Shown here piece after piece: positions 1-8,813 of a DNA stretch of 32,888 nucleotides (positions are counted from its first letter, which is position 1; each line of letters opens with the position of its first letter). A program made the position numbers and the translations under genes. The stretch is from JAWXUK01 sp044432725. GTDB lineage: Bacteria; Bacillota; Clostridia; Oscillospirales; Oscillospiraceae. Location of the stretch: positions 1 through 32,888 of the forward strand of contig JAWXUL010000029.1 in the NCBI GenBank assembly GCA_044432725.1, given 5' to 3'. A model generated the notes under the pieces. The model did not search any database, had not been told where the DNA came from, and saw nothing but the letters and a program-made list of their open reading frames with translations.

Positions 1-1716
1 TCCCGACGGGAAGCACCAGTGGCTCAAACGCAAGGAGAAGCCCCTTTGGCACAAAATCCATATGCTCCCCAAGGGCAAGCCCCCATGGCAGAAACCCCCT
101 ATGCTCCCCAAGGGCAAGCACCCATGGCTGAAAATTCATATGCTCCCCAAGGGCAAGCTCCTATGGCTGAAAACCCATATGCTCCCCAAGGGCAAGCACC
201 CATGGCTGAAAACCCATATGCTCCCCAAGGGCAAGCCCCCATGGCTGAAAACCCATATGCTCCCCAAGGGCAAGCCCCCATGGCTGAAACCCAATATTCG
301 CCCCAAGGGCAAGCACCTCTGTCACAAAATCAATCTCCAGAACAAGTACCAGTGTCTCCCTCCCTTTTTCAAAAACAAGCACCTATAACGGAAAATCAAC
401 CCTATGGCAATCTGCACGAGCCACAGAAAAATAAAGTCCTTCCACTGGTGCTTGGCATAGTCGTTGCTTTTGTGGCTGTACTTGGTTTTGGTGGCTATTA
501 TCTGTGGAATTCTCCAGAGATTGTGGTGGCTTCTGCAGTGAAAAACACCTCTACTTTGTTTTATGACCAAGGCAAGACAATGATGGACAACAATCCTTTT
601 TACAATTTCTTCAAAGACGTAGAAGAACAACCCTTTCGTATGACTTATGAAGTAGATGGTTTAAGCTGTGTCTTGGAAATGGATTATAAAAATGAAATGA
701 TCAAAGGGAGCATGGGTCTGGCTGAAGACATGGATTTGATTTTCTATCTATCTGGGGACTATACCACCATTGAACTGGGGGAAAGCGCCATTGGTTTTAC
801 CAATGCAACCTTTGCTAGAGATTTGAACAACTGTTCCTTTGCAGACATTGTTTTGGATGAAAACTATGTCTTTGATCCCTTTGCCTATCACACCAGTGAC
901 TATCTAGCTTTTTCTGAACTTTGCCAAGAAGCTTTTGTTGCTATGTTGACAGAAGTGGAAATTGAAAAAAGAAGTGGAAACAAAACCATGACCATTGACG
1001 GGAGCAGTGTCAAAGCAGATATTTATGAAATTTACCTACCCACTGCACCCCTTGAAACAGCGCTGAATCAAATTGTGGATGGGATTATCAGTGACCCTGT
1101 TTTAACCACCCAAATGGAACAATTCTTTATGCTGATGGAAATCGAGGATCCTTTTTCTTATGGAGATTTTTCTGAATTTTATCAAGAATTTGAAATAGAG
1201 CTGAGAGCAAGTGCTACTGAACTGATTCAGGAATACGAAAGTTCTGACAAGAGATTGTGCCTTTATATCTATAAAAGACAAGTGGTAGGACTGGGAGATA
1301 TTTCTGGAACAAATGGCGTTACCTTTGGTAGCACAGAAAATCCTTGGGAAAATATTCTCGTTTATGACGAGAATGAAAGCCTTACCCTATCTCTGTCCAG
1401 TCAAAACGATGTCTTTGCACTGGATGTGAAAGAAAACAATAACACTTTAGTTTCTTTTTCTTATGACGCTCGTGGCAGCTACAATAATTTTACTGTCTAT
1501 GACGGATATGAAAGCGTCAGCTGCACCCTAGACAGTAGCCAGCCCAATAAACTGACCATTCAGGCAGATGGAGAGACGATCTTATTTGAGAAAAATGCTT
1601 TATCACCAGATTGGTTTCAGCAAAACCAAGAATTCACACCCTTTTTAACCATGACTGAATTAGAACTAGGTTGGATGATTATCACTGAATTTCCAAGCCT
1701 GATGAACTTGTTTTAA
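1..1716 (+). CDS. Membrane-anchored protein with N-terminal 13-residue repeats (5' end outside window)
   Basis: The frame is open to the left edge and the repeat pattern already runs through the first codons, so the gene starts upstream; the GTG at 19 is only the first start-like codon inside the window. Visible order: about seven Pro/Gln/Ala-rich repeats of the type APMAENPYAPQGQ, a Pro/Gln-rich linker, one membrane helix at about visible residues 145-169 (LPLVLGIVVAFVAVLGFGG), then about 400 residues with no Cys and many acidic residues. The hydrophilic repeat region lacks a signal peptide in what is visible, so the likely topology is cytoplasmic repeats, single anchor and an extracellular C-terminal domain. 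I do not recognise the C-terminal domain. The following small ORF and secreted protein lie close downstream on the same strand. Function unknown. Confidence 0.8.
   Translation, partial: SRREAPVAQTQGEAPLAQNPYAPQGQAPMAETPYAPQGQAPMAENSYAPQGQAPMAENPYAPQGQAPMAENPYAPQGQAPMAENPYAPQGQAPMAETQYSPQGQAPLSQNQSPEQVPVSPSLFQKQAPITENQPYGNLHEPQKNKVLPLVLGIVVAFVAVLGFGGYYLWNSPEIVVASAVKNTSTLFYDQGKTMMDNNPFYNFFKDVEEQPFRMTYEVDGLSCVLEMDYKNEMIKGSMGLAEDMDLIFYLSGDYTTIELGESAIGFTNATFARDLNNCSFADIVLDENYVFDPFAYHTSDYLAFSELCQEAFVAMLTEVEIEKRSGNKTMTIDGSSVKADIYEIYLPTAPLETALNQIVDGIISDPVLTTQMEQFFMLMEIEDPFSYGDFSEFYQEFEIELRASATELIQEYESSDKRLCLYIYKRQVVGLGDISGTNGVTFGSTENPWENILVYDENESLTLSLSSQNDVFALDVKENNNTLVSFSYDARGSYNNFTVYDGYESVSCTLDSSQPNKLTIQADGETILFEKNALSPDWFQQNQEFTPFLTMTELELGWMIITEFPSLMNLF
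40..312 (+). repeat. Tandem 39-bp in-frame repeat, seven units
   Basis: Seven consecutive 39-nt units (starting at 40, 79, 118, 157, 196, 235 and 274) each encode 13 residues of the form AP(M/L)A(E/Q)(N/T)xYAPQGQ. The central units are almost identical at DNA level, while a degenerate unit precedes (1-39) and another follows. Units keep the frame, so copy-number change would only alter the length of the hydrophilic segment. Confidence 0.9.
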
Positions 1717-1728
1717 TCCAAGGAGAAA

Positions 1729-1839
1729 ATGAAAAAAATTTATCAGAAATTTTCCGAAAAATCAAATATATTTTTTTCGTTGGCATACTATACGTTAGCG
1801 GAAGAAATATCTTACAGTAGAAAGGAGGTTTTAGTATGA
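1729..1839 (+). CDS. Small 36-aa ORF translationally coupled to the next gene
   Basis: An ATG at 1729 follows AAGGAG (1720-1725) with a short 3-nt spacing. The frame encodes 36 residues (start MKKIYQKFSEK, end SRKEVLV) and ends in a TGA that overlaps the ATG of the next gene as ATGA (1836-1839). The basic N-terminus followed by a mildly hydrophobic stretch (NIFFSLAYYTL) could be a small membrane-associated peptide. No family recognised. The ribosome site and four-base overlap are the only evidence. It may instead be a chance frame in the leader, although the next gene has its own strong site (AAAGGAGG). Confidence 0.4.
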   Translation: MKKIYQKFSEKSNIFFSLAYYTLAEEISYSRKEVLV

Positions 1840-2651
1840 GTAAAACCTTGAAAAAAACCTTGGCAAAAATCACTGGTATTTCAATGGCTGTCCTTGCCCT
1901 TGGTGGTTTGGCATTGGTCAGTGCAAATGAATCTCAGAAAAATGCCCCAGTGGTCTATACCGAGACATTAGGAGATGAGGAAACAGAGGAAGAGACTGTT
2001 ACTCCAGATCCAGATTTAGGGTATGTCACCGAAACAATCACCTTTGACTTGACACAAGGAAGCTATGACTTTGAAGTGAACGTGTATACGGACATGTCAG
2101 TTCTTGGCTCTGTGATGGAATATCCAGAGGATAATGATCACTTGATTCGATTCCTAGGAGTGCAAAAGGTAGAAGCAAGCGGTGATGATGACGGTTTTGA
2201 TGCCCTGAGAGCACTTTTGGCAACTTATGGGACAGCAGAAGAAATCGAACTCTTTGTGGATTCTTTTGAAGAAGAAAGCGGAGATGTTGAGACTGACAGT
2301 AACAAAAAAACACTTATTTTTGTCATCAGCGAAACAGAGTACAGCTTTGAAATAGAAGTGCCTGAGGATAAGACAGTGATTCAAACTTTGCAGGGGCTTG
2401 CCATGGAGGAGGAAGAAATTATTCTCTTCCTGATGAGCAAGAAATCTAATGCCACAGAAACGACAGACGGCTATGAAGTCATCAGAGGGCTTCTGAGAAG
2501 CTACGTAGAAAAAGATGGCGAATTAGAAGAATTCATCGAATTATTAAAACTGCGAGTCATTGGAAATATCACTGGCGAACAATCTGAAAGCGAAGCAGAA
2601 GAAATTCTTGACGTTTTGACCTCAGCAAACCTTTTGATTCCACAAGGATAA
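1836..2651 (+). CDS. Secreted acidic protein of unknown function
   Basis: 271 residues. The start ATG at 1836 follows an excellent ribosome site (AAAGGAGG, 1821-1828). Residues 1-30 form a classical signal peptide (basic MSKTLKKTLAK, hydrophobic ISMAVLALGGLALVSA, then N), so cleavage after SANA-like sequence is plausible. The mature part is strongly acidic (many E/D runs) with no Cys, and looks like two related segments of about 100 residues: ETITFDLTQGSYDFEVNVYT and KKTLIFVISETEYSFEIEV both precede a helical stretch containing an LL(A/R)(T/S)Y element. This hints at an internal duplication. No domain recognised. Expression probably ends at the hairpin directly downstream. Confidence 0.75.
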   Translation: MSKTLKKTLAKITGISMAVLALGGLALVSANESQKNAPVVYTETLGDEETEEETVTPDPDLGYVTETITFDLTQGSYDFEVNVYTDMSVLGSVMEYPEDNDHLIRFLGVQKVEASGDDDGFDALRALLATYGTAEEIELFVDSFEEESGDVETDSNKKTLIFVISETEYSFEIEVPEDKTVIQTLQGLAMEEEEIILFLMSKKSNATETTDGYEVIRGLLRSYVEKDGELEEFIELLKLRVIGNITGEQSESEAEEILDVLTSANLLIPQG

Positions 2652-2656
2652 AAAAT

Positions 2657-2693
2657 AATCCCCCTGACACAGTTCGTCTGTGTCAGGGGGATT
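2657..2693. terminator. Bidirectional intrinsic terminator between convergent genes
   Basis: A perfect 16-bp stem (arm AATCCCCCTGACACAG, 2657-2672; loop TTCGT; matching arm 2678-2693) lies between the secreted-protein gene and the oppositely oriented thioredoxin-like gene. An A-run precedes it on the plus strand, which is a U-run for the minus-strand transcript, so it serves best as the terminator of the minus-strand gene while also closing the plus-strand one. Confidence 0.85.
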
Positions 2694-2743
2694 CCCTTTA
2701 CAAATAAAAGCTTCTGCCACAAGGCTTTTAGAAATGGACCTTG

Positions 2744-3457
2744 TTACATATCAGCTAATACTTGATCGATCATGGACAAGTAAGAAGCTGTGATATCTCC
2801 AGAGGGCACCCCCTCTACAGCAGCAACGACATTGCCCTGATTGTCCAGAAAAAGGGTGGTGGGAAAAGCTCGAATCAAGGGCATAAGCTCTTCTGATAAA
2901 CGATCATCTAGGATGATGCTGTGGAAAGTTGCTCCACTTTGGCTTAGAATACTTCTTGCCAGATCATTTGCACTGTCACCATCTTGACAAAGACCGATTA
3001 AATTCACATTAGAAGGAAGTTTTGTATAGACTTCTTGCAAATAAGGGATTTCAACCACACAGGGTCCACACCAAGTCGCCCACACATTCATCACTGTCAA
3101 GTCATAGTCTTTGAAAACTTGACTGGTCAATGGTTCACCAAAAACTGTTTGGGTATCAAAAGAAAAGCCTAAGGTTTCCTCTTCCTGTGGAGAAGGTTCT
3201 GGCGTTTCTTCCGGGACAGGTTCTTCGATTACTTCTTCTTCTTCAGCGTCCTCCTCTGATTCTTCTGTGCTGTGGATTTCTTCTTTGTCATCAAGAGAAT
3301 CCTCAGGCTTAGGAGCAGAGACAGTGTCATCAATGATAGTGCCAGAGGTAACTTCTGTGCTACCAGAGGAAGCAGTGCCACCACTGCCAGGGACTTCTAC
3401 TCTGCCACAGGCTGTTAAGAGAAAGGAAAGTGCTAAAATTGGGTATAAAAGTTTCAT
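2744..3457 (-). CDS. Thioredoxin-fold (TlpA/ResA-like) thiol-disulfide lipoprotein
   Basis: 237 residues from the ATG at 3457, chosen because TAAGGAG lies 7 nt upstream; the longer frame to 3490 lacks a site and overlaps the promoter. A lipobox LLTAC puts the lipidated Cys at residue 17. A low-complexity acidic linker (residues about 20-95, runs of E) carries the catalytic domain away from the membrane. The domain has WATWCGPC with redox Cys130 and Cys133, followed by a PYLQEV helix and a cis-Pro region (AFPTTLFLDNQG). TlpA/ResA-type proteins reduce disulfides or protect thiols on the outer face of the membrane. There is no neighbouring CcdA-like electron donor in the window. Monocistronic, from the promoter at 3489-3516. 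Confidence 0.88.
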   Translation of the reverse strand: MKLLYPILALSFLLTACGRVEVPGSGGTASSGSTEVTSGTIIDDTVSAPKPEDSLDDKEEIHSTEESEEDAEEEEVIEEPVPEETPEPSPQEEETLGFSFDTQTVFGEPLTSQVFKDYDLTVMNVWATWCGPCVVEIPYLQEVYTKLPSNVNLIGLCQDGDSANDLARSILSQSGATFHSIILDDRLSEELMPLIRAFPTTLFLDNQGNVVAAVEGVPSGDITASYLSMIDQVLADM

Positions 3458-3488
3458 ATATGACTCCTTATTGTTTTCTTTCCTCTTC

Positions 3489-3516
3489 ATTATAACACTT
3501 TCCGAAGAATTGTCAA
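3489..3516 (-). promoter_or_regulatory. Sigma-A promoter of the thioredoxin-like lipoprotein gene
   Basis: On the minus strand TTGACA (3516-3511), a 16-nt spacer and TATAAT (3494-3489) precede the ATG at 3457. Both hexamers are consensus. Confidence 0.8.
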
Positions 3517-3530
3517 GGGAAGATGTCCAC

Positions 3531-3559
3531 TTGACAAAAGAAAAGTCTTATGATACACT
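3531..3559 (+). promoter_or_regulatory. Sigma-A promoter of the ABC exporter/GH18/uptake operon
   Basis: TTGACA (3531-3536), 17 nt, TACACT (3554-3559). It is divergent from the thioredoxin-gene promoter 15 bp away and leaves a 5' leader of about 105 nt before the ATG at 3672. No other strong promoter is visible before 10154 on this strand, so it may drive five genes. Confidence 0.7.
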
Positions 3560-3671
3560 AATTTGACCTTATATTCATTCTACTTAATAACAAGCAATGA
3601 AATGGAATGAGTATACGTAAGAAATCAAGGGAATTATTCAGAGGTTCCCAAAAACAAAGGAAGTATCTATC

Positions 3672-5426
3672 ATGTCCACAGAAAATTTAGACAAAGCACT
3701 GATCAAACGTTTCATTTCCTATTATAAACCCCATAAGAAGTTGTTTTTCATAGATATGGCTTGCTCTCTCTCTTCAGCCATGTTGGGGCTATTCTTCCCA
3801 CTGATTACAAAACGAATCATGGATGTGGCTATCCCCGATAACAATATGACAGAACTAGTGTTCCTTGCTTCTATTTTGGTGGGAATTTATCTTGCCATTG
3901 CTGGTTTTACCTATTTCATCAACTATTGGGGACATATGGTGGGGGTGAGAATCGAGGCAGATATTCGTGAGGATTTGTTTGCCCATCTTCAAAAGCTCTC
4001 TTTCAAATACTATGACAACAACCGAACAGGGCAAATCATGTCCAAAATACTCAATGACCTCTTTGATATCACAGAACTGGCACACCATGGACCAGAGGAC
4101 CTTTTTATTTCTGTGATTCTCTTTTTGGGCTCTGCGGGTATTTTGTGGACAGTAGAATGGAGATTGACTGTCTGCATTCTCATCATGTTACCCATTATTA
4201 TGTGGTTTACCATCACCAAAAGACGTAAAATGCGTCGTGCCTTTGCAGATGTCCGTGTGAAAATCGCCGATGTGAACTCCCAAGTGGAAAATAGTATTTC
4301 TGGGATTCGTGTGGTACAATCCTTCACCAATGAAAGCTATGAAAACATGAGATTTCAAGAGGGAAATGCCTTGTTCAAAGAATCCAAAAAGGCTTCTTAC
4401 AACGCCATGGCAACCTTTATGTCTGGCATGGGATTTCTCACCAACTTCTCCAATGGTTTGGTCTTGGTGGTGGGAGGACTTTGTGTCATGCACGAAACCA
4501 TGTCCATGTCTGATTTGGTCTTGTTCCTACTATATATTAACATCATTTTACAACCTGTCCAACGTCTCACCAATTTCACCCAACAATTCGAGCAAGGAAT
4601 GAGTGGATTTCGCCGTTTTGCTGAAATTATGGACACAGAAGTGGATATTGTTGACAGCACCAATGGCATTGCCTTAGACAAAGTAGAGGGAAATATAGAA
4701 TTCCACAACGTTTCCTTCCATTACAATGAAGAGGAAGAGGTACTCAATCACATTTCTCTCACCATCGATGCTGGGAAAACAGTCGCCCTTGTGGGACCCT
4801 CTGGCGGAGGTAAAACCACTTTGTGTCAACTGATTCCTCGATTTTATGACTGCTTAGAGGGGCATATTACATTAGACGGGACAGATTTAAGAGAAATCAA
4901 GCTGTCAAGTCTGAGAAATGCTGTGGGTATGGTGCAACAAGATATCTTCTTGTTCACAGGCACCATCAGAGAGAACATTAAATATGGTAAAATCGATGCC
5001 ACAGAAGAGGAAGTCATACAAGCTGCCAAACAAGCACGGGTCCATGACTTCATCATGTCTTGTCCCAATGGTTATGACACCAATATTGGAGAAAAAGGAG
5101 TTCGTCTTTCTGGAGGACAAAAGCAACGGATGTCCATTGCCAGAGCCTTTTTGAAAAATCCGCCTATTCTGATTTTAGACGAAGCAACCTCTGCCCTTGA
5201 CAATCAAACAGAGCAAGAAGTGCAACAATCTCTCAACGAACTTTCCCAAGGACGCACCACCTTGGTCATCGCCCATCGACTTTCCACCATCAAAAATGCC
5301 GATGTGATTATCGTCCTGTCAGGAGATGGGGTAGAGGAATCAGGCAATCACACAGAACTTTATGCTAAAAATGGAATCTATACCAAATTATACGATGCAC
5401 AATTTAAATTGGATCAAGAAGGTTAA
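3672..5426 (+). CDS. ABC transporter, fused membrane and ATPase domains (MsbA/LmrA-like exporter)
   Basis: 584 residues; ATG preceded by AAAGGAAG. An N-terminal six-helix type I exporter domain (about 1-310) is followed by a nucleotide-binding domain with Walker A GPSGGGKTT near 375, Q-loop VQQDIFLF, signature LSGGQ near 479, Walker B ILILDEATSALD near 500 and the switch His in IAHR near 534. All catalytic residues are present, so a homodimer is expected to hydrolyse ATP at both sites. Such half-transporters export lipids, peptides or drugs; the substrate cannot be read from sequence. The GH18 gene starts only 37 nt downstream, suggesting one operon. Confidence 0.92.
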   Translation: MSTENLDKALIKRFISYYKPHKKLFFIDMACSLSSAMLGLFFPLITKRIMDVAIPDNNMTELVFLASILVGIYLAIAGFTYFINYWGHMVGVRIEADIREDLFAHLQKLSFKYYDNNRTGQIMSKILNDLFDITELAHHGPEDLFISVILFLGSAGILWTVEWRLTVCILIMLPIIMWFTITKRRKMRRAFADVRVKIADVNSQVENSISGIRVVQSFTNESYENMRFQEGNALFKESKKASYNAMATFMSGMGFLTNFSNGLVLVVGGLCVMHETMSMSDLVLFLLYINIILQPVQRLTNFTQQFEQGMSGFRRFAEIMDTEVDIVDSTNGIALDKVEGNIEFHNVSFHYNEEEEVLNHISLTIDAGKTVALVGPSGGGKTTLCQLIPRFYDCLEGHITLDGTDLREIKLSSLRNAVGMVQQDIFLFTGTIRENIKYGKIDATEEEVIQAAKQARVHDFIMSCPNGYDTNIGEKGVRLSGGQKQRMSIARAFLKNPPILILDEATSALDNQTEQEVQQSLNELSQGRTTLVIAHRLSTIKNADVIIVLSGDGVEESGNHTELYAKNGIYTKLYDAQFKLDQEG

Positions 5427-5463
5427 AATAAATACCTTATCATTCCCATTAAGGAGACAAGAA

Positions 5464-7746
5464 ATGAACAAAAAACTTGCCATTGGACTGGGTGTCGCTC
5501 TGGTACTAGGTACTGCTGCTTCTATTTTATTACTAGGGCGAAACACCAACAGTCCTGCTGAAAATACCACTGACACAGGAGAAGACACAAGCTCTGACAA
5601 CACAAATTCAGGCAGTACAAACACAACGAATCCACAAGAGGAAAGCACGAATTCCTCTCCTTCTAGTGATTTTAGTGGTTTACGGAACGTGATGTATTAC
5701 AGTGATTGGTCTATTTGGGGAGGACAGGACAACTATTATCCTGAAGATTTGCCCACTGCATACTATACCCACCTGAATTTTTGCTTTTTGGACTTTGACG
5801 CAGCGGGTTATTTGATTTTCACAGACCCAGATGCGGCAACCGCCGCAAGCATGGACCAAGACGGCGTGATCTGGGGAGAAGCCAATGCTGGGATTTTACC
5901 AGCGCTCCTTGCTCAAAGAGCAGAAAATCCCAACATGAAACTGGGGGTTTCTGTGGGAGGATGGACAAAGTCAGGGGATTTTGCCCTGATGGCTGCCAAT
6001 GATAGCACAAGAGCCACCTTTGTTTCTCAAATGATGGGCTTTTTAGCCTATACAGGTTTCGACTTCATCGACATTGACTGGGAATATCCCGCTGTGGTGA
6101 GACAAGGGGAGCATGGACAAGACGAGGGCACTCCCTCTGCCTCGCCTGCTGACAAAGAAAATTATATCAAATTACTCACAGATTTGCGAGAAGCCATGGA
6201 TGAACAAGGGGCAAGACTGGGGAAATATTATGAACTTTCTGTGGCACTGCCCATTGACAAAGCAAAATTAGAAGCTGGCATAGATTTAAAAGCCATGTTT
6301 GAAGTGATTGACTTCGGGAACATGATGACCTATGATGCCAAAGGTGCCTTTGACACAGTCACAGGACACCACACACCTCTTTACGGCAATCCTGCTGACC
6401 CTTTTTACGAAGATGGGCTTTCTGCTGACCAATGTGTCCAATATATGTTGGCACAAGGAGTTCCTTCTGAAAAAATCGTCATCGGCGCAGCTTTTTACTC
6501 CAGAGGTTGGATGAATGTAGAAAAGACAGAGATTGTATCAGGATTACCAGGACTTTTTGTCAGCAATGACCCCAATGGAAACTATATCGAGCCACAGGGA
6601 GCAGACGAAACAGGTGGGATTTGGCCTTATCGGAAAATAGATCAACTGATTGCCAGTTCTGAAAACATGGTGGAATATTGGGACGATGTTGCAAAAGCAC
6701 CTTATCTTTATAATGGTTCTGCTTTCTACACCTATGACAACCCCCAATCTATCTCGGAAAAAACCAAATATGTGAAAGAGCATAATCTGGGTGGAATGAT
6801 TTCTTGGCAATCTAGTAATGACAAGGTGACAGATGTCCCAAGACAAAGAGATGAACTGACCAAAGCCATTTATCAAGGACTCTTTGGGGACAGTTCTTTG
6901 CCTCAATATGAGATTGTCACAAGCCCTGTGAATCTTCTCTTTGAAATCACCAATATCACCAGTACAGAGGTGACATTCTCTTTGAAAAATCTGGAATTGA
7001 TTGAAGAGACCACAGCAGTCCTTCGTCCACTGGAAACCAAGGGGGAAACCGTTAGTTTCCCTAAAATTTATATAGAATCAGATGTGGCTTTTCTGTCCAC
7101 AGAACAAAGTAGCAAAACAGAAAATCTGATGGTGGTAGATCTGGCACAAGTGTATGAAAATCGCTTTTTGCCACAGCAAAGCGTGATCAGTTTTACCCTA
7201 AGCCTTGCTGATACCTCTGTGCCCTTTACAGAAGATATGATAAAATCTGTCTATATCACTCATAGAAATAGTCTTTCTGGGGTAGAATATGGAAAGCAGG
7301 TAATTTTTGGTAATGGAAAAGTGGATGTTTCTACCTCTGGCAATGTGCCAAGTGGTGGTGCTAGCACAGTCACACCTTCTGTCTCTGCCAAACCAGTGGG
7401 GACTTTGGAAAATCCTGTCCCATGGAATCGGGGAGAGGAAGCCCAAGGTGTCTATGTCACAGGCTCTGTGGTCAGCTATCAGGGAATCATTTACGAGCAA
7501 AGCCATCAAGACACTCTGTGGTGGAACGAGCCCGGTGCTTCTCCAGAATGGACAAAAGTAGGGGAAATGGAGGGCTATGTTCCCTCTGACCCAGAACCAT
7601 GGACACGAGAGAAGGAAGCACAGGGACTTTACACCCCAGGCGTCCGAGTGAGCCACAACGGAAAAATCTATCTGCAAGTATCAGACCAAACTTTGTGGTG
7701 GTGCGAACCTGGCACAGAGGAAACATCTTGGCAAGAACAGCCATAA
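5464..7746 (+). CDS. Membrane-anchored GH18 chitinase-like glycosidase with two C-terminal chitin-binding-like modules
   Basis: 760 residues from the ATG at 5464 (AAGGAG 7 nt upstream). Order: signal-anchor helix (residues 6-25, no lipobox Cys), a Ser/Thr/Asn-rich linker to about 70, and a GH18 barrel starting VMYYSDWSIWGG. The GH18 catalytic motif is DFIDIDWE at residues 200-207, with the acid/base Glu207 and both supporting Asp present; MMTYDAKG and GGMISWQSSND are further barrel strands. A beta-type linker domain (about 480-640) precedes two similar aromatic-rich modules at about 652-700 and 711-758 (PW-R--EAQG-Y--G--V, then LWW-EPG), resembling CBM5/12 chitin-binding domains. GH18 enzymes cut beta-1,4-GlcNAc links in chitin or related glycans, or peptidoglycan in spore-type relatives. 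It probably acts on the cell surface; its neighbours suggest import of a small product or cofactor. Confidence 0.9.
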   Translation: MNKKLAIGLGVALVLGTAASILLLGRNTNSPAENTTDTGEDTSSDNTNSGSTNTTNPQEESTNSSPSSDFSGLRNVMYYSDWSIWGGQDNYYPEDLPTAYYTHLNFCFLDFDAAGYLIFTDPDAATAASMDQDGVIWGEANAGILPALLAQRAENPNMKLGVSVGGWTKSGDFALMAANDSTRATFVSQMMGFLAYTGFDFIDIDWEYPAVVRQGEHGQDEGTPSASPADKENYIKLLTDLREAMDEQGARLGKYYELSVALPIDKAKLEAGIDLKAMFEVIDFGNMMTYDAKGAFDTVTGHHTPLYGNPADPFYEDGLSADQCVQYMLAQGVPSEKIVIGAAFYSRGWMNVEKTEIVSGLPGLFVSNDPNGNYIEPQGADETGGIWPYRKIDQLIASSENMVEYWDDVAKAPYLYNGSAFYTYDNPQSISEKTKYVKEHNLGGMISWQSSNDKVTDVPRQRDELTKAIYQGLFGDSSLPQYEIVTSPVNLLFEITNITSTEVTFSLKNLELIEETTAVLRPLETKGETVSFPKIYIESDVAFLSTEQSSKTENLMVVDLAQVYENRFLPQQSVISFTLSLADTSVPFTEDMIKSVYITHRNSLSGVEYGKQVIFGNGKVDVSTSGNVPSGGASTVTPSVSAKPVGTLENPVPWNRGEEAQGVYVTGSVVSYQGIIYEQSHQDTLWWNEPGASPEWTKVGEMEGYVPSDPEPWTREKEAQGLYTPGVRVSHNGKIYLQVSDQTLWWCEPGTEETSWQEQP

Positions 7747-7763
7747 ATTAAAAGGAGCATAAA

Positions 7764-8813
7764 ATGAACAAGAATTTAAAAAAATTACTCATGGCAACCA
7801 TCCTAACTTTGGGGCTATTATCAGGCTGTAGCACAGCAGAAGCCCCAGTAGGAGAAACCCCTTCAGGGGAAGCCCCAGACATCACAACAGAGGAAACCAC
7901 ACCTGAGACACAAGAGACAGAAGCAGTGGACCTCTCTGTGATGGCAATGAGTGGCCCCACAGCCATGGGCATGGTGTCCATGATGATGGAAAACAGTGCA
8001 GGTCATTTGACAAATCACAACTATGATTTCAGTATTGTCAATGGCATTGAAGAAGTCACAGCACAACTTGTCAGTGGTGGTGTTGAAATCGCAGCAGTTC
8101 CAGCAAATGTTGCTTCTATCCTCTATCACAACACCGAAGGGGGAATCACCGTCCTTGGAATTAATACCTTAGGGGTGTTGTATATTGTGGAAAACGGGAA
8201 TACAATCACCTCTATTGAAGATTTAGCTGGGAAAACCATCTATGCTTCTGGAAAAGGTGGTACCCCTGAATATGCCCTGAATTATATTCTGGAAGCAAAT
8301 GGTCTCAGTGATTCTGTGACTGTGGAGTGGAAAAGTGAGCAAGCAGAGGTGGTTGCAACCATTACAGCAGAGGAAAACGCTCTTGCTATGTTGCCACAAC
8401 CCTTTGCCACCACAGCACAAAAGGCAAACGAATCCATGACCACCGTCTTAGACTTGACAGAAGAGTGGAACAAGACAGACAGCGAGGGAATGTTAATCAC
8501 AGGAGTGGTGGTTGCTCGCACTGCATTTGTAGAAGAAAATCCCCATGTCATTGCTGATTTTATGGAAAACTATGAAGCTTCTGTGACCTTTGTCCAAGAA
8601 AATGTGCCTGACGCAGCTGCTTTGATCGAGTTTTACGAAATCGTTTCAGCAGAAGTTGCAGAAGCAGCTCTTCCTTATTGTAGCATCACTTTAATCCAAG
8701 GGGCAGAGATGAAAACAGCTTTGACTGGGTATTATGAAGAGTTATTGAATCAAAACCCTGCCTCTATTGGTGGCAGTATGCCAGAAGATGGCTTCTTCTA
8801 TGAAGGGGACTAA
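7764..8813 (+). CDS. NMT1/ThiY-like substrate-binding lipoprotein of a NitT/TauT-family ABC importer
   Basis: 349 residues; AAAAGGAG precedes the ATG. Lipobox LLSGC puts the lipidated Cys at residue 22, followed by an acidic Thr/Glu-rich linker. The mature domain has the NMT1/SsuA-type features: VTAQLVSGGVEIAAVPANVA near the first lobe and SIEDLAGKTIYASGKGGTPE at the hinge region. Homologous systems import sulfonates, nitrate or bicarbonate, thiamine pyrimidine precursors or riboflavin; the residues visible do not identify the ligand. It overlaps the permease gene by 14 nt and starts 17 nt after the glycosidase gene, so the importer is complete as three consecutive genes. Confidence 0.88.
   Translation: MNKNLKKLLMATILTLGLLSGCSTAEAPVGETPSGEAPDITTEETTPETQETEAVDLSVMAMSGPTAMGMVSMMMENSAGHLTNHNYDFSIVNGIEEVTAQLVSGGVEIAAVPANVASILYHNTEGGITVLGINTLGVLYIVENGNTITSIEDLAGKTIYASGKGGTPEYALNYILEANGLSDSVTVEWKSEQAEVVATITAEENALAMLPQPFATTAQKANESMTTVLDLTEEWNKTDSEGMLITGVVVARTAFVEENPHVIADFMENYEASVTFVQENVPDAAALIEFYEIVSAEVAEAALPYCSITLIQGAEMKTALTGYYEELLNQNPASIGGSMPEDGFFYEGD

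Noticed and set aside
40..312. Possible CRISPR array
   Set aside because: The repeats are contiguous with no spacers and lie in a coding frame.
99..382. Repeat-rich frames on both strands inside the first gene
   Set aside because: Shadows of the 39-bp repeat, whose length is a multiple of three and so keeps other frames open.
7198..7744. Minus-strand frames opposite the glycosidase gene
   Set aside because: No ribosome sites or domains; they mirror the codon use of the real gene.
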